From an uncultured Dechloromonas sp. (GTDB lineage: Bacteria > Pseudomonadota > Gammaproteobacteria > Burkholderiales > Rhodocyclaceae): 8,505 bases of DNA. This document shows positions 1 to 5,773 of this stretch, piece after piece. Under the pieces are notes generated by a model. It ran no database searches. It was not told the origin of the DNA and saw only the letters and a list, made by a program, of their open reading frames with translations. Location of the stretch: assembly GCA_946477505.1 (NCBI GenBank), contig CAMKYP010000147.1:1-8505 (forward strand). The letters are read 5' to 3'. Position numbers and translations under genes: made by a program. Every line of letters starts with the position of its first letter. Positions within the stretch are counted from its first letter, which is position 1.

Positions 1-65
1 ATGCCGAAACGGTCATGGCTGGCGATGCTGCGATTGAAGGCATGAGCGGCGACGAGTTGTTCTGA
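1..65 (+). CDS. 3' end of an unidentified gene, cut by the left edge
   Basis: Reading frame 3 is open from the left edge and gives about 20 residues ending in GMSGDELF before a TGA at 63-65. It is taken as the true end of a gene because it is the longest open frame reaching the edge and because a strong rho-independent terminator in the same orientation follows about 70 bases later. The residues are acidic and unremarkable, with no motif I recognise, so no function is proposed. A shorter overlapping frame beginning with ATG at position 1 stops at 43-45 and is less likely. Confidence 0.5.
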   Translation, partial: AETVMAGDAAIEGMSGDELF

Positions 66-136
66 CCGACAAGAATCTTCTCTGTGGGTTAGTTAGCGTA
101 ACGTCTCTGGTAACAGGATCAACGCGTCAACCCTTT

Positions 137-158
137 GGGGCCTTCGGGCCCCTTTTTT
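137..158 (+). terminator. Rho-independent terminator of the left-edge gene
   Basis: GGGGCC (137-142) and GGCCCC (147-152) form a perfect 6-bp GC stem closed by a TTCG tetraloop, followed at once by six T residues (153-158). This is a canonical intrinsic terminator for plus-strand transcription. On the other strand the stem is not followed by a T run, so it works in one direction only. Confidence 0.92.
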
Positions 159-291
159 GTTTGCCGAAATCAGGTGGCTGAGTGGTTTTGCGAAGTAGTT
201 AGACGTTTGCAAGCGGGTGCCTTGTTTTGAAAGGCTGAAATCGACCCACAAGAGACATTCACCGCCTTGGCGGTTCAACGACTGTTTCCAG

Positions 292-328
292 AGCCGAGCG
301 GTCGTTCACCATAACCAACCGCTCGGCT
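292..328. repeat. Perfect 11-bp inverted repeat downstream of hsp20
   Basis: AGCCGAGCGGT (292-302) is the exact reverse complement of ACCGCTCGGCT (318-328), with a 15-base loop. It begins about 48 bases after the hsp20 stop codon by minus-strand transcription and could be the 3' hairpin of that mRNA. No T run follows on either strand, so it is not a classic terminator. A smaller perfect hairpin, ACCGCC-TT-GGCGGT, lies just beyond it at 261-274. An alternative reading is a repeated intergenic palindrome; checking that needs the rest of the genome. Confidence 0.7.
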
Positions 329-375
329 GACACCCGGCTAATGCTGTTGCGCAGGGGCAAACGATGTCTGTCCGC

Positions 376-954
376 TCAGTTAATCGGAATGATACGCTCC
401 GAGGGACTGGCGGGCTGCGCGCGTCTGTCAATGGTGATGCTAAGCACGCCATTCTTGAACGAAGCCTTGATGGCATCCTGGTTGGCGTCTTCTGGCAGGT
501 TTAAGGCACGCTGGAAACTACCGTAGCTGCGCTCGACGCGGTGATACTGGCCGTCCTTGTGTTCCTGTTCCTGGCGCTTCTCGCCGCGAATCCACAGCAC
601 ATCATCGTCCAAGGTGAGCTGGATGTCCTTTTCATCTACCCCTGGGACTTCCAGTGTGATCCGGTACTGGTTGTCCTTCTCTTGGATGTCGAGGGCCGGG
701 CGCAACAAGCCCTGCCACTCGGAAGCCACCGCCGGCAGCGACAGGCGCGGCCATTGCACACCGAAACCGCGAAACGCGTCATCGAACAGGCGATCCACTT
801 CATGGTGCAATCTCAGCAGAGGGTCGAGCGAGGGCGACGACGGACTCATCGGCACGTTCGCTTTCGACACGGGAACGCCTCTCGTACTCTCTTGAGCATC
901 CTGCTCCTTCTTGAACCAGTTCCAAGGGGCCCATTTCTTCAGATCGAAGTTCAT
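376..954 (-). CDS. Small heat-shock protein, Hsp20/alpha-crystallin family
   Basis: A 192-residue cytoplasmic holdase chaperone; the family forms oligomers that bind unfolding proteins without ATP and pass them to DnaK or GroEL. A variable N-terminal arm (1-85) contains LHHEVDRLFDDAFRGF, typical of bacterial class A members. The alpha-crystallin domain spans roughly 86-178, with VPGVDEKDI near 103-111 and the conserved FKNGVLSI near 166-173. The C-terminal tail carries the I-x-I motif (IPI, 189-191) used for oligomer assembly. The ATG at 952-954 is chosen because AAGGAG lies 6-7 bases upstream and MNFDLKKWAPW is a natural start. The open frame runs further upstream, but that part is untranslated leader with a sigma-32-like promoter inside it. 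It shares orientation and promoter type with groESL, which suggests a common heat-shock response. The family is certain; the paralogue name is not. Confidence 0.96.
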   Translation of the reverse strand: MNFDLKKWAPWNWFKKEQDAQESTRGVPVSKANVPMSPSSPSLDPLLRLHHEVDRLFDDAFRGFGVQWPRLSLPAVASEWQGLLRPALDIQEKDNQYRITLEVPGVDEKDIQLTLDDDVLWIRGEKRQEQEHKDGQYHRVERSYGSFQRALNLPEDANQDAIKASFKNGVLSITIDRRAQPASPSERIIPIN

Positions 955-958
955 GATT

Positions 959-1017
959 TTCTCCTTTCCTTGAGTGAGAACACGGCCGGGGAAACACTTT
1001 TCCCGCATGGCGGCCGT
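959..1017 (-). promoter_or_regulatory. Structured hsp20 leader, candidate RNA thermometer
   Basis: On the minus strand the leader can form two hairpins. The upstream one pairs ACGGCCG (1017-1011) with CGGCCGT (988-982) and, after a 6-base bulge, GGGAAA with TTTCCC around a 4-base loop, giving 13 pairs in all. The downstream one is weak: TTCTC (980-976) pairs with GAGAA (963-959), overlapping the AGGAG ribosome binding site at 965-961. A stable hairpin followed by a weak one masking the Shine-Dalgarno is the layout of known heat-shock thermometers such as ROSE elements. The sequence itself is not a ROSE match that I can recognise, so the thermosensor role is inference. Confidence 0.4.
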
Positions 1018-1077
1018 AATGCCTTCAAACCGGATCGCGCTGCATAACCTGAAGCTTGCAATCTTCGTCCGAATCAA

Positions 1078-1105
1078 AGATGGAGCTTGAGTTGCCAAAA
1101 TCAAG
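1078..1105 (-). promoter_or_regulatory. Sigma-32 (RpoH)-type promoter for hsp20
   Basis: On the minus strand CTTGATT (1105-1099) is followed after 13 bases by CTCCATCT (1085-1078). The RpoH consensus is CTTGAAA and CCCCATNT with a spacer of about 11-16. Transcription would start near 1071, giving a leader of roughly 115 bases before the hsp20 ATG. Each box departs from consensus at one or two positions. Confidence 0.65.
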
Positions 1106-1737
1106 GGGGGGCTTGCTGCCGCCCTGAGGCTTGATAACAACTTCTGGACAAACATCAGCCCTCTGTAAATATCCGGACGTCACTTATCGCTTCCCCGCCA
1201 GCCTTCACCCTGGAATGGCCCCATTGGCGATGCCGGCATCAGGCCTATGCCAAAGCGTGCCAATACCGCCGCGTAAATGCACGGCATCTACAACTGTAGT
1301 ATCAGGCGCGCTCAATGCTTTGGCCCTGACTCTGCCAGCGCCCCGGATTCCTGAGTAACTGCTTGCGGATAGACTCGGTATCGCATTGCCTGGGCAACGG
1401 GAGGCGACCATAGCCCAATTCATCGGCAATAGATGCATATTCTTCCGGGCCACCGCAGCTTGCCCCAAGCAGGATCACGGCGTCTGTTCCAAAGGACAGC
1501 GACGACCTGTGTGAAGACCGGGAAAAGTTCTGGAATTGAGTGATCATAATGTCCCTTGCTCATGAAGTGCGCCAAGCTGTTTCCGGGGGCAAGGAAACTT
1601 CGGGGGCGAGTCCACCTGGTTTCCCTTCTCCACGCCCTTTAAAAGGTGCCAACCCCAGATAAGCTCTCGAGTCGTTCAGGAATTTCATGATTGCATCCAC
1701 GTCCATCACTTCAAGGACCGAGCAGACCGATGGAACA
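1106..1737. other. Gene-poor stretch between hsp20 promoter and groEL terminator
   Basis: No confidently coding sequence lies here. By eye it is less GC-rich than the flanking genes (31 of 60 bases on 1141-1200). Three short minus-strand frames follow one another: 1560-1706 (48 residues, starting MDVDAIMKFL), 1302-1547 (81 residues, listed separately) and 1180-1287 (35 residues, MPCIYAAVLARFGIG). The first stop and the second start are only 12 bases apart, which resembles a small operon or the broken pieces of one older gene. I recognise none of them, and I see no transposase, integrase, tRNA or terminal inverted repeats. A run of seven G lies at 1105-1111. Confidence 0.5.
1302..1547 (-). CDS. 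Small hypothetical protein, doubtful
   Basis: An 81-residue frame starting at the ATG at 1545-1547, preceded by AAGGGA at a usable ribosome-binding distance. About two thirds of its codons end in G or C, more than the surrounding base composition would give by chance, which mildly favours coding. The middle part, FGTDAVILLGASCGGPEEYASIADELGYG, looks protein-like; the GASCGGPE stretch faintly recalls the GAS-x-GG motif of CheB methylesterases, but nothing else of that family is present. It may be a genuine small protein, a fragment of a decayed gene, or chance. Confidence 0.3.
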   Translation of the reverse strand: MITQFQNFSRSSHRSSLSFGTDAVILLGASCGGPEEYASIADELGYGRLPLPRQCDTESIRKQLLRNPGRWQSQGQSIERA

Positions 1738-1757
1738 GGGAGGGGAATCCCCCTCCC
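1738..1757 (-). terminator. Probable groESL terminator hairpin
   Basis: GGGAGGGG (1738-1745) and CCCCTCCC (1750-1757) form a perfect 8-bp stem with a 4-base loop, about 40 bases after the groEL stop codon by minus-strand transcription. The bases that follow on the minus strand are TGTTCC, so the U tract is poor. The position and stem strength suggest transcript end formation or 3' protection, with less certainty than a canonical terminator. Confidence 0.6.
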
Positions 1758-1797
1758 CGGATACTAGGATGCGGATGGTTTCACCGAGCCTCCGGAA

Positions 1798-3420
1798 TCA
1801 ATAGTCCATATCCGGCATGGCAGGCGCGGCGGCCTTCTCGTCCTTGGGCGCCTCCGCCACGGTGGCGTCGGTGGTGAGGATGAGTCCAGCCACGGAAGCG
1901 GCATTCTGGAGGGCCGTGCGGGTGACCTTGGTGGGGTCGATGACACCGATCTCAACCAGGTCGCCGTAATCGCCCGTGGCGGCGTTGTAGCCGAAGTTGC
2001 CCTTGCCGGACTGGACCTTGTCCACCACCACGGAGGGCTCGTCGCCGGCGTTGGCGGCGATGGCGCGCAGGGGCTCCTCCAGTGCGCGGAGTACGATCTT
2101 GATGCCGGCCTCCTGGTCGTGGTTGTCGCCCTTGAGGCTGGTGATGGCCGCCCGGGCCCGCAGCAGGGCCACGCCGCCGCCCGGCACGATGCCTTCCTCG
2201 ACGGCGGCACGGGTCGCGTGCAGCGCATCGTCCACCCGGTCCTTCTTCTCCTTCATTTCCACCTCGGTGGCGGCACCGACCTTGATGACGGCCACCCCGC
2301 CGGCCAGCTTGGCCGCCCGCTCCTGGAGCTTCTCCCGGTCGTAGTCGGAGGTGCTCTCCTCGATCTGGCGCTGGATGGCGGCGACCCGGTCCTTGATTTT
2401 CTGCTGGTCACCCATGCCGTCAATGATGGTGGTGTTCTCCTTCTGGACCTCGACCCGCTTGGCCCGACCCAGGTCGGCGAGGACTGCCTTCTCCAGCTGC
2501 TTGCCGGTTTCCTCGGAAATGACCGTGGCACCGGTGAGGATGGCGATGTCTTCCAGCATGGCCTTGCGGCGGTCGCCGAAGCCCGGGGCCTTGACGGCTA
2601 CGACCTTTAGGACACCCCGCATGCTATTGACCACCAGGGTGGCCAGCGCCTCGCCGTCCACGTCCTCGGCAATGATCAAGAGCGGCTTGCCGGCTTTGGC
2701 GACTTCCTCCAGCACCGGTAGCAGATCGCGGATATTGGAGATTTTCTTGTCATGGAGGAGGATCAGGGGTTCTTCCAGGACAGCCTTCTGCTTTTCGGGA
2801 TTGTTGATGAAGTAGGGGCTGATGTAGCCACGGTCGAACTGCATGCCTTCCACCACGTCGAGCTCGTTCTGCAGGGACTTGCCTTCCTCGATGGTGATGA
2901 CGCCTTCCTTGCCCACCTTCTCCATGGCCTGGGCGATGACGTCGCCGATGGCGGTGTCGGAGTTGGCGGAGATGGCGGCCACTTGGGCGATCTCCTTGTT
3001 GGTGGTGCAGGGCCTGGAAATCTTCTTCAGCTCATCCACCACCGTGGAAACCGCCTTGTCGATACCCCGCTTGAGGTCCATGGGGTTCATGCCGGCAGCG
3101 ACGTACTTCATGCCCTCCGAAACGATGGCCTGGGCCAGCACTGTGGCGGTGGTGGTGCCGTCGCCGGCCACGTCGGCAGTCTTGGAGGCCACCTGTTTCA
3201 CCATCTGGGCCCCCATGTTCTCGAACTTGTCCTTGAGTTCGATTTCCTTAGCGACGGAAACCCCGTCCTTGGTGATGAGAGGGGTGCCGAAGCTACGCTC
3301 CAGCACTACGTTGCGGCCCTTGGGACCGAGGGTGACCTTGACCGCCTCGGCCAGAACATTGACGCCCTGCACGACGCGGGCGCGAGCGTTGTCATGGAAC
3401 TTGACTTCCTTTGCAGCCAT
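1798..3420 (-). CDS. groEL: Chaperonin GroEL (Hsp60), 60 kDa subunit
   Basis: A 540-residue subunit of the double-ring ATP-driven folding chamber, acting in the cytoplasm with the GroES lid. Visible hallmarks include the N-terminal TLGPKGRNVVL, the nucleotide-binding GDGTTTAT with Asp87, the GMNPMDLKRGID stretch, EGMQFDRGYISPYF, KAPGFGDRRK, the late catalytic Asp in RVDDALHATRAAVEEG (equivalent to Asp398 of E. coli), and the chaperonin signature EEGIVPGGG. The ATG at 3418-3420 (MAAKEVKF) has AAGGAG about 8 bases upstream; the open frame extending beyond it runs into groES and is not translated sequence. Unusually, the C terminus ends MPDMDY instead of the Gly-Gly-Met repeats common in bacterial GroEL. 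It lies 31 bases after groES in one operon. No frameshift or missing active-site residue was seen. The short tail suggests a specialised extra copy, which is inference. Confidence 0.98.
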   Translation of the reverse strand: MAAKEVKFHDNARARVVQGVNVLAEAVKVTLGPKGRNVVLERSFGTPLITKDGVSVAKEIELKDKFENMGAQMVKQVASKTADVAGDGTTTATVLAQAIVSEGMKYVAAGMNPMDLKRGIDKAVSTVVDELKKISRPCTTNKEIAQVAAISANSDTAIGDVIAQAMEKVGKEGVITIEEGKSLQNELDVVEGMQFDRGYISPYFINNPEKQKAVLEEPLILLHDKKISNIRDLLPVLEEVAKAGKPLLIIAEDVDGEALATLVVNSMRGVLKVVAVKAPGFGDRRKAMLEDIAILTGATVISEETGKQLEKAVLADLGRAKRVEVQKENTTIIDGMGDQQKIKDRVAAIQRQIEESTSDYDREKLQERAAKLAGGVAVIKVGAATEVEMKEKKDRVDDALHATRAAVEEGIVPGGGVALLRARAAITSLKGDNHDQEAGIKIVLRALEEPLRAIAANAGDEPSVVVDKVQSGKGNFGYNAATGDYGDLVEIGVIDPTKVTRTALQNAASVAGLILTTDATVAEAPKDEKAAAPAMPDMDY

Positions 3421-3451
3421 ATTCTTGCTCCTTGTAAATCTCGAACGGAAA

Positions 3452-3772
3452 TCAGGCGGCCTTCTTGGCGCTTGCAGCCGCGGTTTCTTCGATGACGCCG
3501 AGGACATCTTCCTCACGCATGACGAGTAATTCCTCGCCATCGATCTTGACCGTCTGGCCGGCGTACTTGCTGAAGAGGATGCGTTCGCCAGGCTTCACCT
3601 GGAGGGGACGGACGCTGCTGTTCTGGAGCAGACGGCCGCTGCCGACCGCAATCACCTCGCCCTGCTCGGGCTTCTCGGCAGCCGTATCGGGGATGACGAT
3701 ACCTGCCGCCGTAGTACGTTGTTGCTCGACCCGTTTGACGATAATCCGGTCGTAGAGGGGACGAATTTGCAT
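3452..3772 (-). CDS. groES: Co-chaperonin GroES (Hsp10)
   Basis: The 106-residue lid subunit of the chaperonin; seven copies cap the GroEL ring. It starts MQIRPLYDRIIVKR. The mobile loop that docks on GroEL is near 17-32 and includes GIVIPD (24-29), with the hydrophobic IVI triplet intact. EKPEQGEVIAVG and the closing DGEELLVMREEDVLGVIE complete the fold. The family is usually about 96 residues; this one adds an Ala/Lys-rich end (TAAASAKKAA). The start is ambiguous between GTG at 3773-3775 and ATG at 3770-3772, which are adjacent and in frame. AAGGAG upstream serves either one, and ATG is preferred by similarity to other GroES proteins. It is the first gene of the groESL operon and is preceded by a sigma-32-like promoter. 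Confidence 0.97.
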   Translation of the reverse strand: MQIRPLYDRIIVKRVEQQRTTAAGIVIPDTAAEKPEQGEVIAVGSGRLLQNSSVRPLQVKPGERILFSKYAGQTVKIDGEELLVMREEDVLGVIEETAAASAKKAA

Positions 3773-3864
3773 CACGATATCTCCTTTGCGATGACAGATT
3801 ATGAAAAGGCAATCGGACGCCCTTGTCCGGGACGCCCGTACCGGTCATTCCGCCGGCAGGCGAG

Positions 3865-3892
3865 AAATAGGGGCAGTTTTTACGGTTTCAAG
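3865..3892 (-). promoter_or_regulatory. Sigma-32 (RpoH)-type promoter for groESL
   Basis: On the minus strand CTTGAAA (3892-3886) matches the RpoH -35 consensus exactly. After 12 bases comes CCCCTATTT (3873-3865), close to CCCCATNT. The predicted start is near 3858, leaving a leader of about 85 bases before groES. No CIRCE operator (TTAGCACTC-N9-GAGTGCTAA) is present, so control by RpoH rather than HrcA is the simpler reading. Confidence 0.85.
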
Positions 3893-3992
3893 ACCTGCCC
3901 GACATGACATGTTGCGGGGATGGCCATGCCTTGCCTGTTTGGGTTAAATTCGCGCCGCACGTCGATTAACCGATAGACGTTTGTTACCAGCC

Positions 3993-4436
3993 ATGGCGAA
4001 AGGAATCCAGATTCGTCGTGTTATCGACGACAACCGTATCTTCATCGATATGCCGGATAGTCCGGACAACCCCTGCAGCGCCTGTGGGGCCTGCTGTGCC
4101 CACTTCCGGGTTTCCTTCTACTGCGGCGAATTGGCCGTTGGCTTTGGCCCCACGCACCCGGTCAGCAAGCTCAACAACGTGATGGCCTGCATGAAGGGGG
4201 CCGAAGCCGGCAACGGCCGCTGTGTCACCCTAATTGGAAAACTGGGAAAAAGCGGAATCAGCTGCAGCATTTATCCCAACCGGCCCACACCCTGCCGGGA
4301 ATTCGCCGTCTGGTTGAAGAACGGCACACCCAATCCAGCCTGCCAACGGCTGCGGGCCCAGATCGGCTTGCCGCCGCTGCATCCCTTGCCATCCAACGCC
4401 CCCATTTTTGACGGTTATGCGACGATTGGCGGCTAG
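3993..4436 (+). CDS. ykgJ: YkgJ-family cysteine-cluster protein (putative Zn/Fe-chelating)
   Basis: A 147-residue soluble protein of the CxxCxxCC family (PF03692), annotated elsewhere as putative zinc- or iron-chelating; the true role is unknown. The defining cluster is PCSACGACCAHFRVSFY, with Cys28, Cys31, Cys34 and Cys35. Further conserved cysteines sit at 66 (ACMKG), 77 (GRCVTL), 91 and 101 (CSIYPNRPTPCREF) and 117. The ending GLPPL is also typical. Start choice is weak: ATG at 3993 is used, but TTG at 3981 and ATG at 4050 (MPDSPDNPC, nearer the usual N-terminal length) are in frame, and none has a clear ribosome binding site. It diverges from groESL, so the two share the 3776-3992 control region, and it ends convergently against the kinase remnant. 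Confidence 0.9.
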   Translation: MAKGIQIRRVIDDNRIFIDMPDSPDNPCSACGACCAHFRVSFYCGELAVGFGPTHPVSKLNNVMACMKGAEAGNGRCVTLIGKLGKSGISCSIYPNRPTPCREFAVWLKNGTPNPACQRLRAQIGLPPLHPLPSNAPIFDGYATIGG

Positions 4437-5184
4437 TGAGTCCGCCTTGAGAGAGGAGCAGCCGTTCGATTTTCGGCAATGCGCGAATCGGCAAGGACCG
4501 CTCCAGGCCGCTGCCTTCGCTGCTGGATTCGTTCAGCCGGTAGAAGCGCTCGAAAATCAGGTTTTTCTTGTCCGGCGGAATGCCCGGGCCATTGTCTTCC
4601 ACCTCGAGAAATGGCCGGTTGCATTCCTCGCCGCTGCGTACCGTGATCGTGCCGCCATCCTGGGTGTAGCGCAGGGCGTTGTCGATCAGGTTGGACAGCA
4701 TTTCGCGCAGCATCCATTCGGAGCCGGAAACGATGGCCGGGTTGGCCTCGAAGCCGAGATCGATGTTGTGCTTCATGGCTTGATCGAACCACGTGGATGC
4801 GCTGGGTTCGAGCAACTGGCCCAGGTCGACCGGGCGCTTTTCCTGTACCAGGTTGGCTTCCTGCCCGGAGCGTGCCAAGGCCAGTAGCTGGTGTGTCAGG
4901 TGCCCGAGGCGTCGGCTTCCTTCCAGCAGGTGCTGCGCACGGGGTGCGTACTCGGCCGGGAGTTCCTGGGCATGTAGTTCGAGTTGTGCCTGCAGTCCGG
5001 CCAGCGGCGTCTTGATCTGGTGCGCGGCATTGGCCAGAAAGGCCTGCTGGGCGGCGGAGGCAGAGCGCAGATCGTCGATCAGGCCGTCCATGGCCTGGAT
5101 CAGCGGTTGAGCCTCGGCCGGGAAATCGCCGAGCTGCATGGCGCCAGCCTGAGCTTTCCGCCAAGTTCGCTGGGCAGCCTGCAC
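4433..5184 (-). pseudogene. Remnant of a two-component sensor histidine kinase
   Basis: The minus-strand frame from GTG at 5184 holds the catalytic core of a TctE/QseC-like membrane sensor kinase. A HAMP-like exit and H-box region has the phospho-accepting His55 in NAAHQIKTPLAGL. The N box is NLIDNALRYT (165-174), the G1 box EDNGPGIP (196-203) and the F box FERFYRL (211-217). The frame then reaches SEGSGL (222-227) in the G2 box and turns to nonsense near position 4503, where GLA-V-type residues are expected. That frame continues meaninglessly to 4258 across ykgJ; the neighbouring frame keeps a possible relic (RIAENRTAAPLS) and stops at 4433. The membrane and sensor half is absent: the bases upstream carry no start codon, no ribosome binding site and no hydrophobic segments before tlpA. 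No partner response regulator is in the window. It is best read as a gene truncated at both ends; a sequencing error could explain the G2 break but not the missing N terminus. Confidence 0.8.
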
Positions 5185-5241
5185 GTGCGGGTCGTTTTTC
5201 CGCTGGTGAAATAGGCGAGTTGTCCGCTCGCCGGCATGGCT

Positions 5242-5266
5242 CAGCCTGGCGGCAAGCGGCAGGCTG
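5242..5266 (-). repeat. Hairpin just after tlpA
   Basis: CAGCCTG (5242-5248) and CAGGCTG (5260-5266) form a 7-bp perfect stem with an 11-base loop, starting 12 bases after the tlpA stop on the minus strand. No T run follows, so it is at best a weak or Rho-assisted end signal for the nos operon, or an mRNA-protecting hairpin. Confidence 0.45.
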
Positions 5267-5278
5267 GTTGCCGGGCCG

Positions 5279-5773
5279 TCATTTCTTGAGCAGCGCGCCT
5301 TCGATGGCGTCGAGATCGGCTTTCTTGACGGTTCCCATTTTCTTGCTGATGACCTGGCCGTTGCGATCGATGAACAAGGTGTAGGGCAGCCCCGCCTTGG
5401 TGTTGCCCAGAGTTTGCATCAGCGGAATACCCTGTTCCTTGGCGACGAAAACCGGGTAGTCCATGTCGTAGGCCTTGGCGAATTCCTTGGCCGGTTCGGC
5501 CTTGTCCTCGATGCCGATGCCGAGTACCTCGATCTTGCCCTTGTGAGCATTACGGAATTTGATCAACTCGGGAATCTCGGCTCGACACGGGCCGCACCAG
5601 CGCGCCCAGAAATTGACTACCAGCGGCTTGCCCTTGTAGCGTTCCAGCGCTACCGGCTTGTCGTCGAGGTTCGCCAGCGTGGCGGTAAACAACGGTGCCG
5701 ACGACGGCATTTCCTGCGCGCTGGCCAGCGTCGACAGCGTCGCGAAAATGAGGGCGGCGAGTAGGCGGGTCAT
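5279..5773 (-). CDS. Periplasmic TlpA-like thiol-disulfide oxidoreductase
   Basis: A 164-residue thioredoxin-fold protein of the TlpA/ResA/DsbE group. A signal peptide of about 19 residues ends in ASA before QEMPSS. The active site WCGPC (59-63) lies in LVVNFWARWCGPCRAEIPEL, and the cis-proline loop is GLPYTLFID (128-136). It would act in the periplasm, probably as a reductant; relatives keep cysteine ligands of copper proteins or haem-binding cysteines reduced. Its ATG overlaps the nosY stop as ATGA, and a very strong ribosome binding site lies inside the nosY end. As last gene of the nosF-nosL-nosY unit it likely reduces the NosL cysteines or those of the copper target, which is inference. 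Cytochrome c maturation (CcmG-like) is the main alternative, but no ccm genes are nearby. Confidence 0.93.
   Translation of the reverse strand: MTRLLAALIFATLSTLASAQEMPSSAPLFTATLANLDDKPVALERYKGKPLVVNFWARWCGPCRAEIPELIKFRNAHKGKIEVLGIGIEDKAEPAKEFAKAYDMDYPVFVAKEQGIPLMQTLGNTKAGLPYTLFIDRNGQVISKKMGTVKKADLDAIEGALLKK

Noticed and set aside
1..45. Short gene starting with the ATG at position 1
   Set aside because: It stops after 14 codons; the other frame is open from the edge and leads to the terminator.
955..1155. N-terminal extension of Hsp20 in the same frame
   Set aside because: The natural start with a good ribosome binding site is at 954, and the extension covers the promoter-like boxes and leader hairpins.
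1106..1737. Insertion sequence remnant or genomic island end
   Set aside because: I saw no transposase motif, terminal inverted repeats, target duplication or tRNA end; lower GC content alone is not enough.
2752..3495. Open plus-strand frame of 247 codons opposite groEL
   Set aside because: It is a shadow of groEL codon bias; the product is repetitive and has no recognisable domain.
3421..3540. N-terminal extension of GroEL in the same frame
   Set aside because: It runs into groES, and the MAAKEVKF start with AAGGAG upstream matches the family.
3776..3992. CIRCE operator or a sigma-70 promoter for ykgJ
   Set aside because: No CIRCE dyad is present. TTGCCT at 3931 and TTAAAT at 3944 are only 7 bases apart, too close for a sigma-70 promoter.
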